Of a stretch of DNA of 64,000 bases, positions 29,277-38,029 are shown one piece after another. Source of the stretch: Vibrio sp. Hep-1b-8 (GTDB lineage Bacteria > Pseudomonadota > Gammaproteobacteria > Enterobacterales > Vibrionaceae); contig NZ_QEWN01000109.1 in assembly GCF_006124995.1 (NCBI RefSeq), forward strand, positions 1 through 64,000, written 5' to 3'. The notes under the pieces were generated by a model, which saw nothing but the letters and a program-made list of their open reading frames with translations, was not told the DNA's origin and did no database searches. The first letter of the stretch is position 1. Each line of letters begins with the position of its first letter. Position numbers and translations under genes: made by a program.

Positions 29277-29582
29277 TTAGGGCATACAGGCGCCGCACTT
29301 CCAGCACAAACCGAATTGAGCTTCGTTTTGTTCACTACACTCACTACACCGCCAGCTTACTCCTCTTTCAGCACGCTTAAAATCGGCAATGATTGCTTGT
29401 GCTTGAGCGAGTTGTTGAACATCGAATAGCCAAATATACGGTTCACTGTTCTCACCAAAAGGGAGCTCTCCCTGTAAACCGAATAAACCTTCGCCCCGCA
29501 CCTCGCAAAGGATTTGCTGTGATTTCAATAACTCACAAACGATATGTGCTTCAGGTGGTGTTGTCGCTGAGTAGAGACGCAT
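29277..29582 (-). CDS. DUF2007 protein with C-terminal zinc ribbon
   Basis: A 101-residue protein. The N-terminal two thirds (MRLYSATTPPEAHIVCELLKSQQI) are the DUF2007 putative signal-transducing fold. The end has WRCSECSEQNEAQFGLCWKCG, a four-cysteine ribbon with the spacing of RanBP2-type fingers. The start is the ATG that overlaps the stop codon of the upstream gene by one base (TAATG), so the two are translationally coupled. An in-frame extension of 18 codons lies inside the upstream gene and is not needed. Function unknown. Confidence 0.85.
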   Translation of the reverse strand: MRLYSATTPPEAHIVCELLKSQQILCEVRGEGLFGLQGELPFGENSEPYIWLFDVQQLAQAQAIIADFKRAERGVSWRCSECSEQNEAQFGLCWKCGACMP

Positions 29583-30274
29583 TACACGTTTCCGTTTGAT
29601 GCTGAAGGCGTCGATTTGAGTTTGGCCATTATCCACTTAGCGACAACAGGGAAAAGACCTAATAAGGCAAAGGAAGCCAACACACTTGGAGAAACGATAC
29701 CGGATAAGTGTTCAATCTGCGCCAACTGAGTACCCGCGTTGAGGTATACCGCTGTGCCTGGCAACATACCTAACTGGCTCACCAAGTAGAATCGTAAAGT
29801 CGTAATCGGTGTTAGCCCCATCAATAGGTTGATCAAAAAGAACGGAAAAACAGGAATTAGACGTAACGAGAATAGATAAAATGATCCGTCACGTTCAACG
29901 CCTTGGTTTATTGCTGACAACTTGTCACCAAACTTCGTTTGAACCCAGTCTCTAAGAAGATAGCGGCTGCTTAAAAAAGCCAGAGTTGCGCCAATGGTAC
30001 TGGCAAAAGAGACAAGGACTAAGCTTGTCCAAAAACCGAATAGGGCAGCTCCCAATAGTGTGACCACAGCAGCACCCGGAACAGAAAAGGCGGTGATGGT
30101 GACATAGGCCAAGAAATAGCTAGCGGCCGCGACAACGAAGTTATCTGCGATAAATAGAGCGAGCTCGGCTTGCTGAGCTTTAGCGTTTTCCAGAGTGAGA
30201 TACTGTCCAAAATTAAGGGCTAGCAATACAACAACAAGGATGAACACAACGCCCAAAATCAGTTTTTTACTCAT
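29582..30274 (-). CDS. TVP38/TMEM64 family membrane protein
   Basis: A 230-residue inner-membrane protein of the VTT/SNARE-associated (DedA-related) superfamily, with about six hydrophobic segments. The characteristic core is ITAFSVPGAAVVTLLGAALFGFW (about residues 61-83), followed by the long GATLAFLSSRYLLRDWV segment and FSLRLIPVFPFFLINLLMGLT. Relatives are thought to be lipid scramblases or transporters; the role here is not known. It starts at an ATG and overlaps the DUF2007 gene by one base in an apparent two-gene operon. Confidence 0.92.
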   Translation of the reverse strand: MSKKLILGVVFILVVVLLALNFGQYLTLENAKAQQAELALFIADNFVVAAASYFLAYVTITAFSVPGAAVVTLLGAALFGFWTSLVLVSFASTIGATLAFLSSRYLLRDWVQTKFGDKLSAINQGVERDGSFYLFSLRLIPVFPFFLINLLMGLTPITTLRFYLVSQLGMLPGTAVYLNAGTQLAQIEHLSGIVSPSVLASFALLGLFPVVAKWIMAKLKSTPSASNGNV

Positions 30275-30361
30275 ACAACATCTCCATCAAACATCAAAGC
30301 TAGCGAAATTAAAGTGTTAATAGACTAGAAAGGGAAAGCAAGCAGTAAATTTCACAAATAA

Positions 30362-30390
30362 GAAAAAAGTCAGCACTAAGGCTGACTCTT
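30362..30390 (-). terminator. Terminator of the tfoY-like gene
   Basis: Seven-base stem AGTCAGC / GCTGACT with a 6-base loop, followed on the minus strand by six T. It lies 25 bases past the stop codon. Confidence 0.85.
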
Positions 30391-30412
30391 TATTGATTCG
30401 ATAACTTATCTG

Positions 30413-31009
30413 TTAGTGATGGCTAAGCTCGTTGAGCAGCTCTTGGCGTCGATTTTGAGGAATGACGGACCAGTGAGTGCCATTGATCGCACCTTCTAAT
30501 GCCCAAAGTAGCTCGATGTTAACGTCAGAAGAGTGAGTAGACTGAATGGCTTTGAATGCGTTAACTGAGCCGGTTTCTTCAAGGTTTTCGACACTTTCGA
30601 TACCTGCTTTCTTGAGCATACGCTCAGTAGCTAATCGTAAGTTCGGTAAATCTTTGAGGCGACTTGGTTTCGCTTGCGATTGAGTTTTCTTCTCGTTATT
30701 TGCCGCATCAAGTGCAAGCTTGGCGAGTTCTAAGGTTTTATTGGTATCTGAACTCCAGTCATGACACAAGGCGTAGTATTTCGTTACAACGGGAAATCCG
30801 CGTTTTTTATAAACGTAAGGCTCGAGTCCTTGAGATTTAAATTGTTTAGCCAGTTCTGCGTCTGCACGAACGTGAAGTTTATCGTTGACCACGAGTGCGA
30901 ACATCGTGTCATCAGCAAAAATGCCAAAGCCACCAAACATTGAACGAGACTTGATGTAGCCAAGTTGCTCAAATAATCGCATTGAGTCTTTTAGTATTGG
31001 TTTATCCAT
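30413..31009 (-). CDS. tfoY: TfoX/Sxy family regulator, likely TfoY
   Basis: A 198-residue regulator with both TfoX domains: the N-terminal domain ([19 protein letters not shown] at about 27-45, [16 protein letters not shown]) and the C-terminal domain ([26 protein letters not shown]). The start is the ATG of [17 protein letters not shown], the usual family N-terminus. Two family members exist in vibrios: TfoX controls competence, and TfoY controls type VI secretion and motility. The c-di-GMP-I riboswitch just upstream and the purR-torD-torR neighbours are the known context of V. cholerae tfoY, so I choose that name. The paralog choice is context-based. Confidence 0.88.
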   Translation of the reverse strand: MDKPILKDSMRLFEQLGYIKSRSMFGGFGIFADDTMFALVVNDKLHVRADAELAKQFKSQGLEPYVYKKRGFPVVTKYYALCHDWSSDTNKTLELAKLALDAANNEKKTQSQAKPSRLKDLPNLRLATERMLKKAGIESVENLEETGSVNAFKAIQSTHSSDVNIELLWALEGAINGTHWSVIPQNRRQELLNELSHH

Positions 31010-31095
31010 GCTGTTTATTCTCGGTGTATAGTTATACGCCACCAGTTCAGGTCCGAGAGATTAGCAAAATAATGCAGGTACTTTGTAAGTAAGGC

Positions 31096-31126
31096 GTCAT
31101 ACAACCGTTAGTAATTCGTGTATGAC
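31096..31126 (-). promoter_or_regulatory. Hairpin in the expression platform of the tfoY riboswitch
   Basis: Eight-base inverted repeat TGTATGAC / GTCATACA with a 15-base loop, between the aptamer and the tfoY start. It is not followed by a T-run, so control by translation or by alternative pairing is more likely than simple termination. Confidence 0.45.
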
Positions 31127-31137
31127 AAGTGCATATT

Positions 31138-31230
31138 TACCATCGGCAACCCCGCTACCAGACATATCATGTTTAAGGCCGGAGGCTTTGCGTCCCACCC
31201 TTTCGGAGTGGTTTGCCCTGTTCGTGGCAT
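31138..31230 (-). promoter_or_regulatory. c-di-GMP-I (GEMM) riboswitch aptamer
   Basis: On the minus strand the conserved GEMM-I blocks occur in order: CACGAACAGGGCAAACC, a hairpin CCACUC/GGGUGG closed by a loop with GAAA, GGGACGCAAAGCCUCCGGCC, a variable arm, then GGUAGCGGGGUUGCCGAUGG. This is the pattern of V. cholerae Vc2, with the GNRA-type loop and tetraloop-receptor parts both present. It ends about 130 bases before the TfoY-type start, so c-di-GMP should control that gene. Confidence 0.95.
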
Positions 31231-31326
31231 TGTTCGAACATTTAGAGCATAAATAAAATATGCGTAGGACATCACGCCGAAATGGAATAAGTGTGATCTT
31301 GGTTCAGTAAAAAGAGGTGAATTATC

Positions 31327-31358
31327 CGCTTAGCCAATAATGTGCTACCGGCTAAGCG
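31327..31358. repeat. 9-bp inverted repeat just after purR
   Basis: CGCTTAGCC / GGCTAAGCG with a 14-base loop, starting 11 bases past the purR stop codon. No T-run follows in either direction, so it is a poor classical terminator. It may stabilise the purR 3' end or lie in the tfoY promoter region. Confidence 0.5.
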
Positions 31359-31369
31359 AACGATTTGAA

Positions 31370-32377
31370 CTATTTGTTCAAATCAAGGACGGTATTTCGT
31401 TCAACAATCTCAGGGTGCATTTCAAAAATACGCTTCTCATGCTCTTTATCTTTGATCCGCTCAAGCAAGATTTCGAATGCGTTTTTACCAACACGACGTT
31501 TTGGTTGGTGGACAGTTGTTAATGGTGGAGAGAAGTACTCAGCCAGCTCAATATTGTCATAGCCGATGACTGACATATCTTCAGGAATTCGAATGCCTTT
31601 TTGCTGTAGACGGCTCATCAACCCCAATGCCATTGTGTCGTTGAAACAAAACACAGCACTTGGCTTGTTATCCATCGCTGCAATTTTGTCTGCGGCGAGT
31701 ACGGCGGTATCACATTCGAAGTTGCCTTCAAGAATCCAATCTTCATTCACCGAAAGTTCTGCTTCACTCATCGCGCGTTTGAAACCACGAATACGCTCCT
31801 GACAGGCGGCTTTTTCAAAGTGACCACTTAGACAGGCAATATCTTTATGACCACGTTCGATCAGATATTTTGTTGCTAGGTAGCCGCCTTCTTCTGAGTT
31901 ATCAATGATCTTGTCCGCTTGCGAGCTTTCAGGACCCCAGTCCATAACGACTTTAGGGATATCTTTATGGCGATCGAGCATTTCGCTCAGCTCTTCAGTA
32001 AGGTCTGAACACATGACTAAGATGCCGTCTACGCGCTTCTCTGCCAACATGCGGATGTAGTCGCGTTGTTTCTCGTAGATGCCACCAGTATTACACAAGA
32101 TAAGCGTGTAGCCCTGACGGTAGCAGTAGCTTTCTACGCCATCAATCACTTCTGAAAAGAATAGGTTTGTTGATTGGGTGACCAACATACCGATTGTACG
32201 AGTCGTGTTACATTTCAAGCTACGCGCAACAGCACTTGGCGCATAGTTTAACTCGTTCACCGCTTCCATTACTTTTTCTTGAGTAGCTTCAGCAACAAAG
32301 CGTGTTTTATTAATTACGTGAGACACAGTGGTTGTTGAAACACCGGCTAGGCGAGCAACATCTTTAATAGTGGCCAT
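31370..32377 (-). CDS. purR: Purine repressor PurR (LacI family)
   Basis: A 335-residue LacI-family repressor. The N-terminal helix-turn-helix with hinge ([27 protein letters not shown], then SAVARSLK) is almost the same as E. coli PurR, including the hinge that inserts into the minor groove. The effector domain keeps the PurR pattern [31 protein letters not shown] and [19 protein letters not shown]. It should bind hypoxanthine or guanine and repress purine genes. The start is the ATG of MATIKD; 14 extra codons upstream are discarded. Specificity is inferred from similarity. Confidence 0.92.
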   Translation of the reverse strand: MATIKDVARLAGVSTTTVSHVINKTRFVAEATQEKVMEAVNELNYAPSAVARSLKCNTTRTIGMLVTQSTNLFFSEVIDGVESYCYRQGYTLILCNTGGIYEKQRDYIRMLAEKRVDGILVMCSDLTEELSEMLDRHKDIPKVVMDWGPESSQADKIIDNSEEGGYLATKYLIERGHKDIACLSGHFEKAACQERIRGFKRAMSEAELSVNEDWILEGNFECDTAVLAADKIAAMDNKPSAVFCFNDTMALGLMSRLQQKGIRIPEDMSVIGYDNIELAEYFSPPLTTVHQPKRRVGKNAFEILLERIKDKEHEKRIFEMHPEIVERNTVLDLNK

Positions 32378-32460
32378 AAGGTTTTGTCCTGTCGATGACT
32401 GCCAAGCAAATATATTCAAGTGTAGAATAAAATAGTCTGGCAGAAAGTATCAGAAACACA

Positions 32461-32484
32461 AAAACCGCCCTTATTTAGCGGTTT
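32461..32484 (-). terminator. Likely terminator downstream of torD
   Basis: Seven-base stem AAACCGC / GCGGTTT with a 9-base loop, followed on the minus strand by TTTTGTGTTTC. It lies between the torD stop and the purR start. Confidence 0.6.
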
Positions 32485-32508
32485 GTATTTGAATCGTTCA
32501 TTTTTATC

Positions 32509-32537
32509 GTTTGCGGTCACGATTTTAGACCGCAAAC
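32509..32537. repeat. 10-bp inverted repeat between torD and purR
   Basis: GTTTGCGGTC at 32509-32518 and GACCGCAAAC at 32528-32537, spacer 9. No T-run follows on either strand. The arms contain GTTTGCG / CGCAAAC, which resemble PurR half-sites, but in reversed order to a normal PUR box. Confidence 0.55.
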
Positions 32538-32597
32538 TCTCAGAGAGCAAACAAAAAACGTCAAAGTTGTAGGTTTGAGCTCACAATGTGCGTTTTT

Positions 32598-33245
32598 TTA
32601 CTCGCCTGCAAGATAGCTGCAATCTAGCTCTAAGAAAGCGCTAGTAAGGCTGGCGATTGCAGAGTAAAAACCGAAGTCATCGAGTGTCTGACACTTGGCT
32701 GAAAATTTCGGAACCCAGCTCAATAGGTGTTGCTGAATAAACGCTTCTTGCTCTTTTAACGCGTCTTCTAAATGACGTTCTTGTTCCAACTCATTTGAGC
32801 GAATAATAAGATTGCCAAGAAAGTCGAGTTCGATTGCAAGATGATCGGCTGGCTCATTTAGATCTTTTTCAACTGCAACCCCATGTTTCGCCATGAGCTC
32901 TTCCATCTCTTTAGCTGGCGTGTCGTTGAGTAATCCCGATTGACCAATGTACATAGAGGCATAAGGAAGGGCAGAGTCTCTATCTGACTTTAAAAATAGA
33001 TCACAGAAATCTGCGGCGAGTTCCAATTGAGCATCTTCACGATCCATCAAGCGATTGAGCGCATCAGTGACACGGTCAATTGCAGGTTTTAAAGCGGCAT
33101 TTTCACCCAAACCAGTCAAAAACGCGCGGATTTCAGCGGAATGATACTGCGCGATATTTTCCTCAGTAAGCTCATTGGCAAACAGGCTTGATAGCCACCA
33201 GTAAATCTCGGCACGTTTCTCATTAAATGCTTTAATTTCTTGCAT
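32598..33245 (-). CDS. torD: TorD molecular chaperone
   Basis: A 215-residue all-helical cytoplasmic chaperone that protects apo-TorA, the TMAO reductase, and helps insert the molybdenum cofactor before Tat export. The family pattern is [19 protein letters not shown] at the start, then [20 protein letters not shown] and [17 protein letters not shown] around residues 113-160. The ATG is chosen because AGGAG is nine bases upstream; a TTG three codons earlier would touch the ribosome binding site. torA, torC and torS are not in the window, although torR is adjacent and divergent. Confidence 0.93.
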   Translation of the reverse strand: MQEIKAFNEKRAEIYWWLSSLFANELTEENIAQYHSAEIRAFLTGLGENAALKPAIDRVTDALNRLMDREDAQLELAADFCDLFLKSDRDSALPYASMYIGQSGLLNDTPAKEMEELMAKHGVAVEKDLNEPADHLAIELDFLGNLIIRSNELEQERHLEDALKEQEAFIQQHLLSWVPKFSAKCQTLDDFGFYSAIASLTSAFLELDCSYLAGE

Positions 33246-33483
33246 TAGGTTCAACTCCTAAAATAACTATCCACTAGTTTAACCAATAAAAATGAATAGG
33301 GATAACGGCTTGTGTTATAAGTTACCATCAATTATGAATGAATGTTAATGAGTGGGTGACTTTTGTCTTGAATCAAGAAAAAATCATCTTTCTTAGTTTT
33401 AAAGTGATAATTACTAGAAATGTTACTATTTATGAATAGAATACAATTTTAGAGCAATTCCCAATGTAAATTAAGTGGTGTAG

Positions 33484-34197
33484 ATGAGCTATCATGTACT
33501 AGTTGTAGAAGATGACGCAGTCACGCGTAGCAAACTCGTTGGTTACTTTAAGAACGAAGGTTATAACGTGAGTGAGGCTGAAAGCGGCGAGCAGATGCGT
33601 CATACGCTACAAAACAATGCGATTGATTTGGTGATGTTAGATATTAATCTTCCTGGTGAAGATGGATTAATGCTAACGCGCGAACTTCGCAGTCAATCTG
33701 ACATTGGAATTATCCTGGTAACAGGACGCACGGATAGCATCGATAAAATTGTTGGCCTAGAAATGGGCGCAGATGATTACGTCACCAAACCGTTTGAGTT
33801 ACGCGAACTTTTGGTTCGAGTTAAAAACTTATTGTGGCGTATCTCTTCTGCCCGCAACGCATCTGCAACACTAGACGCAGCGCAGCAAGACGACAATGTA
33901 GTACGTTTTGGTGAATGGACATTTGATGTTCAACGACGTGCATTAAGTCGCAATGGAGAGCCAGTAAAACTCACTAAAGCTGAGTATGAATTGCTGGTTG
34001 CACTCTCTTCATACCCTAATCAGGTATTGAGCCGTGAGCGTATTCTCAACATGATTAGCCACCGTGTCGACGCACCGAACGATCGTACCATTGATGTGCT
34101 GATAAGACGTATGCGAGCGAAAATGGAATTCGATCCAAAGAACCCTCAGATCTTTGTGACGGTTCATGGCGAAGGTTATATGTTTGCAGGCGACTAG
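33484..34197 (+). CDS. torR: TorR response regulator
   Basis: A 237-residue OmpR/PhoB-type response regulator. The receiver domain (residues 1-120) has the acidic pair in VVEDD, the phosphorylated Asp53 in MLDINLPGEDG, Thr in VTGRT and Lys in TKPFE. The C-terminal winged helix follows (KLTKAEYELLVALSSYPNQVLSRERIL, then RTIDVLIRRMRAKME). It should be phosphorylated by a TorS-type kinase in response to TMAO. The name is supported by the divergent torD. GTGG about 7 bases before the ATG is the likely ribosome binding site. Confidence 0.93.
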   Translation: MSYHVLVVEDDAVTRSKLVGYFKNEGYNVSEAESGEQMRHTLQNNAIDLVMLDINLPGEDGLMLTRELRSQSDIGIILVTGRTDSIDKIVGLEMGADDYVTKPFELRELLVRVKNLLWRISSARNASATLDAAQQDDNVVRFGEWTFDVQRRALSRNGEPVKLTKAEYELLVALSSYPNQVLSRERILNMISHRVDAPNDRTIDVLIRRMRAKMEFDPKNPQIFVTVHGEGYMFAGD

Positions 34198-34215
34198 TCG
34201 CTCTAGATGAATTAA

Positions 34216-34247
34216 AAAAACCGAGGCATTTGCCTCGGTTTTTATTT
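34216..34247. terminator. Bidirectional terminator between torR and elyC
   Basis: Stem AAAAACCGAGGC / GCCTCGGTTTTT with a 4-base loop and T-run. It serves torR on the plus strand, and A/T flanks suit elyC on the other. Confidence 0.9.
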
Positions 34248-34268
34248 TACAGTGATGACAGCAAGTTG

Positions 34269-35072
34269 CTAAACGTTGCTCTCTGAAGCCTGCATAGCTT
34301 TCTCTTCATAGTCTGACGCCCAGTCTCGAAGCGTCTGCCAAATACGACCCAATGTCTCGTGCCAATAACGTTCAGTTTGCTCGAGGTAGACCGCTTTTGG
34401 CGCATATTTGGCCCAGAATTCGGTTACATTCTCATGCGCTAAGTAGTTAGTTGGAGCGGCATAAGGTTTTAATCCTGCTGAGTGGAACTCATTCAGTGCG
34501 CGCGTCATATGGCTTGCTGAAGTCACCACAACCAGCTTTTTGTTTGTCACAAAAGCTGCTGCTTGTCGCGCTTCTTCCCACGTATCTTTTGCTGTTTCAA
34601 GCAAAATGATGTCGGACTTAGACACACCAAGTGCGAGCGCGACTTTGGCCATCATTCGTGCATTACTCACTTCTGAACCTGCGGCGTAACCAGATAAGAT
34701 AAGCTTGGCGCCTGGGTAGATGCGTAAAATTCGAATACCTTCTGTGAGGCGCATCAAACCAGAACGGCTTAACTCAGATGTTGGTGGTATTTTATCGTCG
34801 ACAACGTGGCCGCTGCCCAAAACCATCACATAATCGATGGGCTCATCGACTGGGAAAAACGCCGAATATTGGCGCTCTAGTGGCATCAATAGACGAGATG
34901 AAACGGGTTGGAAGGCGATCAGGAAAATGCCAATAAAAGAGAATAGAACAACAAAGCAACCTGTCTTCTGCTTTCGAGTAAACATGATCAACATTAGCCC
35001 GAATAGGCCAATGATGAGCAGGGCCGGCAAGGGCATTAGCAAAGAAGACACAACTTTTTTCAGCTCAAACAT
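34269..35072 (-). CDS. elyC: ElyC-like envelope protein (DUF218)
   Basis: A 267-residue inner-membrane protein with two N-terminal membrane helices (about residues 13-32 and 38-56), followed by a periplasmic DUF218 domain. The latter shows DYVMVLGSGHVV (about 80-91), LSGYAAGSEVSNARMMA, AKDTWEEARQAAAFV and VTSASHMTRAL. E. coli ElyC (YcbC) affects peptidoglycan synthesis and lipid-carrier metabolism, and lies beside smtA/cmoM and mukFEB as here. It is divergent from cmoM. Confidence 0.9.
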   Translation of the reverse strand: MFELKKVVSSLLMPLPALLIIGLFGLMLIMFTRKQKTGCFVVLFSFIGIFLIAFQPVSSRLLMPLERQYSAFFPVDEPIDYVMVLGSGHVVDDKIPPTSELSRSGLMRLTEGIRILRIYPGAKLILSGYAAGSEVSNARMMAKVALALGVSKSDIILLETAKDTWEEARQAAAFVTNKKLVVVTSASHMTRALNEFHSAGLKPYAAPTNYLAHENVTEFWAKYAPKAVYLEQTERYWHETLGRIWQTLRDWASDYEEKAMQASESNV

Positions 35073-35167
35073 ACGAAATAGTCCGAAAAAACATCAATTG
35101 ATTATATTTTAAGAGAAAGCCTCTTTATTCCTGCTTTTCTTGTGACAGAATAGCAGCACGATTAGAC

Positions 35168-35977
35168 ATGATAACTCAAGCTGCTGTGACTGAAGACCGC
35201 AATTTCGACGATATTGCCCACAAATTTGCAAAAAATATTTACGGTTCTGACAAAGGCGAGATTCGTCAAGTCATTGTTTGGGAAGATCTTCAACAGATAC
35301 TTCATGCCGTAGATGGGGCGAAACAACCACTGAATGTGCTGGATGCCGGGGGCGGCTTGGCACAAATGTCACAAAAGCTTGCTAAACTCGGACATCACGT
35401 CACGTTATGTGATCTATCTTCTGAAATGCTGCAATTAGCAGAGCAGGATATTGCAAATAATGAACTGCTTGCGCAGTATCGCTTCATTCATTCGCCAGTC
35501 CAATCGATTGATCAACATCTCGACACTCAAGTAGATATCGTTTTGTTTCATGCAGTCATGGAGTGGTTGGCAGACCCGAAACCGGCATTAGAAAAAGTGC
35601 TTGAGCAGGTGAGAGCTGGTGGTATGGCTTCCATCATGTTTTATAACCACCATGGGCTGGTCTACAAGAATGTTGTATGTGGCAATATTCCCCATGTTCT
35701 TGACGGGATGCCGCATCGTAAGCGTTTTAAATTACAACCGCAAAAAGGCTTAAAACCCGAAGAGGTATATCAGTGGATAGAAGACGCTGGTTTTTCAATT
35801 TGCGGTAAATCTGGTATTCGTTGTTTTAGTGACTACATAGGCAATATGGAGTATATGGGCGACTACCAGTATGAAGATGTGTTGGCACTAGAAAGACAAT
35901 TGTGCAGACAAGAGCCATACCTCTCGTTAGGCCGATACATACATGTATGGGCGAAAAAGAAAGATAAGCAGGACTAA
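35168..35977 (+). CDS. cmoM: tRNA 5-carboxymethoxyuridine methyltransferase CmoM
   Basis: A 269-residue SAM-dependent methyltransferase (formerly SmtA) that converts cmo5U34 to its methyl ester mcmo5U in some tRNAs. The SAM motif is [10 protein letters not shown] at about residues 57-66, with LCDLSSEML and the acceptor region [11 protein letters not shown]. The late [14 protein letters not shown] matches E. coli CmoM. The start is uncertain: this ATG or an in-frame GTG six codons later. It is the first gene of the muk operon, two bases ahead of mukF. Confidence 0.94.
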   Translation: MITQAAVTEDRNFDDIAHKFAKNIYGSDKGEIRQVIVWEDLQQILHAVDGAKQPLNVLDAGGGLAQMSQKLAKLGHHVTLCDLSSEMLQLAEQDIANNELLAQYRFIHSPVQSIDQHLDTQVDIVLFHAVMEWLADPKPALEKVLEQVRAGGMASIMFYNHHGLVYKNVVCGNIPHVLDGMPHRKRFKLQPQKGLKPEEVYQWIEDAGFSICGKSGIRCFSDYIGNMEYMGDYQYEDVLALERQLCRQEPYLSLGRYIHVWAKKKDKQD

Positions 35978-35979
35978 CA

Positions 35980-37317
35980 ATGAGTGAGATGACTCTAAAT
36001 GCTGCAGAGCAGCCGATCGACGAGTTGGTCGGCTGGGTAAAACAGCACGATTTCTCATTGAATCTGACCACAGAGCGCTTGGCATTTTTGATCGCTATTG
36101 CTGTGCTCAGTAACGAAAGGTTCGATGAAGAGTTAGGTGAAGGTGAACTGCATGATGCGTTTACCATAGTGACTCGATTATTCGAAGAAACAGGGGATGC
36201 ATCTGCGTTCCGTGCAAACAACGCCATTAATGAAATGGTGAAACAGAGACTAATCAGCCGCTTTACCAGTGAAATTAACGACGGAGCAAGTATTTACCGT
36301 TTATCGCCTCTCGCGATCGGTATTACTGACTATTACGTTCGCCACAGAGAATTTTCTAAGCTTAAATTATCTATCCAATTATCTATGGTTGCAGATGAAA
36401 TGGCGAAAGCGATTGAGTCTGCACGTCAGGGTGGCACACCTGAGCATTGGCGCAAGAATGTTTACGGAGTCTTAAAATACTCGGTGGGAGAGATTTTTGA
36501 CCAAATTGACTTGAACCAACGTGTGATGGATGAGCAGCAACAGTCGGTCAAACTTCAAATTGCGGAGCTACTGAACAAAGATTGGCGAGATGCGATAAAC
36601 AACTGTGAGTCGCTGCTGTCTGAAACGTCCAACACGCTTAGAGAGTTGCAAGATACGCTCCAAGCGGCGGGTGATGAACTGCAAACTCAGATTCTTGATA
36701 TTCAAGAGCTGGTGTACGGTGATGATGAACTCGAATTTATTGCCGAAACACTGTTCGCACTGCAAATGAAACTTGACCGCATCACAAGCTGGGGTCAACA
36801 AGCGATTGACCTTTGGATTGGCTATGACCGCCACGTCCACAAGTTTATCCGTACCGCGATTGATATGGATAAGAACCGAGCGTTTAGTTCGCGTTTACGT
36901 CAATCGATAAAAGATTATTTCGATATGCCTTGGTATCTGACTTATGCAGATGCTGAGCGTCTAACTGACCTTCGTGATGAAGCTCTAGTACTTCGCGATG
37001 ATGAAGTCACAGGCCAAGTGCCGCTAGAGGTAGAATACGAAGAGTTCCAACAGGTCAATGATGAATTGGCAGAACGCATTGGCAATATGCTCCGAGTTCA
37101 TAAAGAACAGGGTACCGCCATTGATCTTGGTATCGTGCTACGCGATTACCTAGCTCAGCATCTGCAGACTCATCATTTTGATTTAGCACGAATTGTTATC
37201 GACCAAGCAGTACGCCTTGGCTATTCCGAGTCAGATTATCAGGCAATTCAGCCAGACTGGCAGGCGATAAACGATTTTGGTGCAAAGGTACAAGCAAATG
37301 TCATCGACCGATACTAA
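35980..37317 (+). CDS. mukF: MukF kleisin of the MukBEF condensin
   Basis: A 445-residue kleisin that bridges MukB heads and binds MukE. The N-terminal winged-helix dimerisation domain (about 1-115) begins [23 protein letters not shown]; the middle helical region has SEIFDQ-type sequence and many leucine heptads; the C-terminal winged helix (about 365-445) contacts the MukB head. It sits two bases after cmoM and overlaps mukE by 20 bases, so the operon is tightly packed. Length equals the family norm. Confidence 0.97.
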   Translation: MSEMTLNAAEQPIDELVGWVKQHDFSLNLTTERLAFLIAIAVLSNERFDEELGEGELHDAFTIVTRLFEETGDASAFRANNAINEMVKQRLISRFTSEINDGASIYRLSPLAIGITDYYVRHREFSKLKLSIQLSMVADEMAKAIESARQGGTPEHWRKNVYGVLKYSVGEIFDQIDLNQRVMDEQQQSVKLQIAELLNKDWRDAINNCESLLSETSNTLRELQDTLQAAGDELQTQILDIQELVYGDDELEFIAETLFALQMKLDRITSWGQQAIDLWIGYDRHVHKFIRTAIDMDKNRAFSSRLRQSIKDYFDMPWYLTYADAERLTDLRDEALVLRDDEVTGQVPLEVEYEEFQQVNDELAERIGNMLRVHKEQGTAIDLGIVLRDYLAQHLQTHHFDLARIVIDQAVRLGYSESDYQAIQPDWQAINDFGAKVQANVIDRY

Positions 37318-38029
37318 TGAATACATGCCAGATAATCTGGTAAAAGCAATTTCGAACCCTCTGTTCCCAGCGCTCGATAGCATGCTGCGAGCAGGGCGTC
37401 ACATTTCCAGCGAAGATCTCGATAACCACGCACTGTTGTCAGACTTCGAAGTTGAGCTGAGCTCTTTTTATCAGCGTTACAACACAGAGCTAGTTAAAGC
37501 ACCTGAAGGCTTTTTCTATCTTCGTCCACGTTCAACCTCTTTGATTGGCCGCAGTGTTCTTTCCGAACTGGATATGCTGGTGGGCAAGGTGTTGTGTTTC
37601 TTATATCTAAGCCCTGAGCGCTTAGCTCATGAAGGTATCTTTACCAACCAAGAGTTGTATGAAGAGCTGCTTGCTCTTGCTGATGAATCTAAGCTAATGA
37701 AGCTTGTGACCAACCGAGCGACAGGTTCAGACTTAGACAAAGAGAAACTGTTCGAAAAAGTACGTACGTCTCTACGTCGACTACGCCGTTTAGGCATGAT
37801 CATCAATATTGGTGAAACGGGCAAATTCAGTATCAGTGAATCGGTATTCCGCTTCGGAGCAGATGTACGCATCGGCGACGATATGCGTGAGGCTCAACTG
37901 CGTCTTATCCGCGATGGTGAAGCGGTTGTCCATACCAAAGAACCAAGTCAGGGTAGCCTCCTTGAGCGAAATAACGATGACAATGATGATCAAGCCGAAG
38001 AGCAAATGTTAGAAGAGGGTGAAGCATGA
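37298..38029 (+). CDS. mukE: MukE subunit of the MukBEF condensin
   Basis: A 243-residue protein made of two winged-helix domains; it binds MukF and regulates MukB ATPase. The start is the ATG of [17 protein letters not shown], which aligns with the E. coli start and has AAAGG nine bases upstream, inside mukF. Conserved stretches are [46 protein letters not shown] and [14 protein letters not shown]. The acidic C-terminal tail is family-like. It overlaps mukB by four bases (ATGA). Confidence 0.97.
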   Translation: MSSTDTNEYMPDNLVKAISNPLFPALDSMLRAGRHISSEDLDNHALLSDFEVELSSFYQRYNTELVKAPEGFFYLRPRSTSLIGRSVLSELDMLVGKVLCFLYLSPERLAHEGIFTNQELYEELLALADESKLMKLVTNRATGSDLDKEKLFEKVRTSLRRLRRLGMIINIGETGKFSISESVFRFGADVRIGDDMREAQLRLIRDGEAVVHTKEPSQGSLLERNNDDNDDQAEEQMLEEGEA

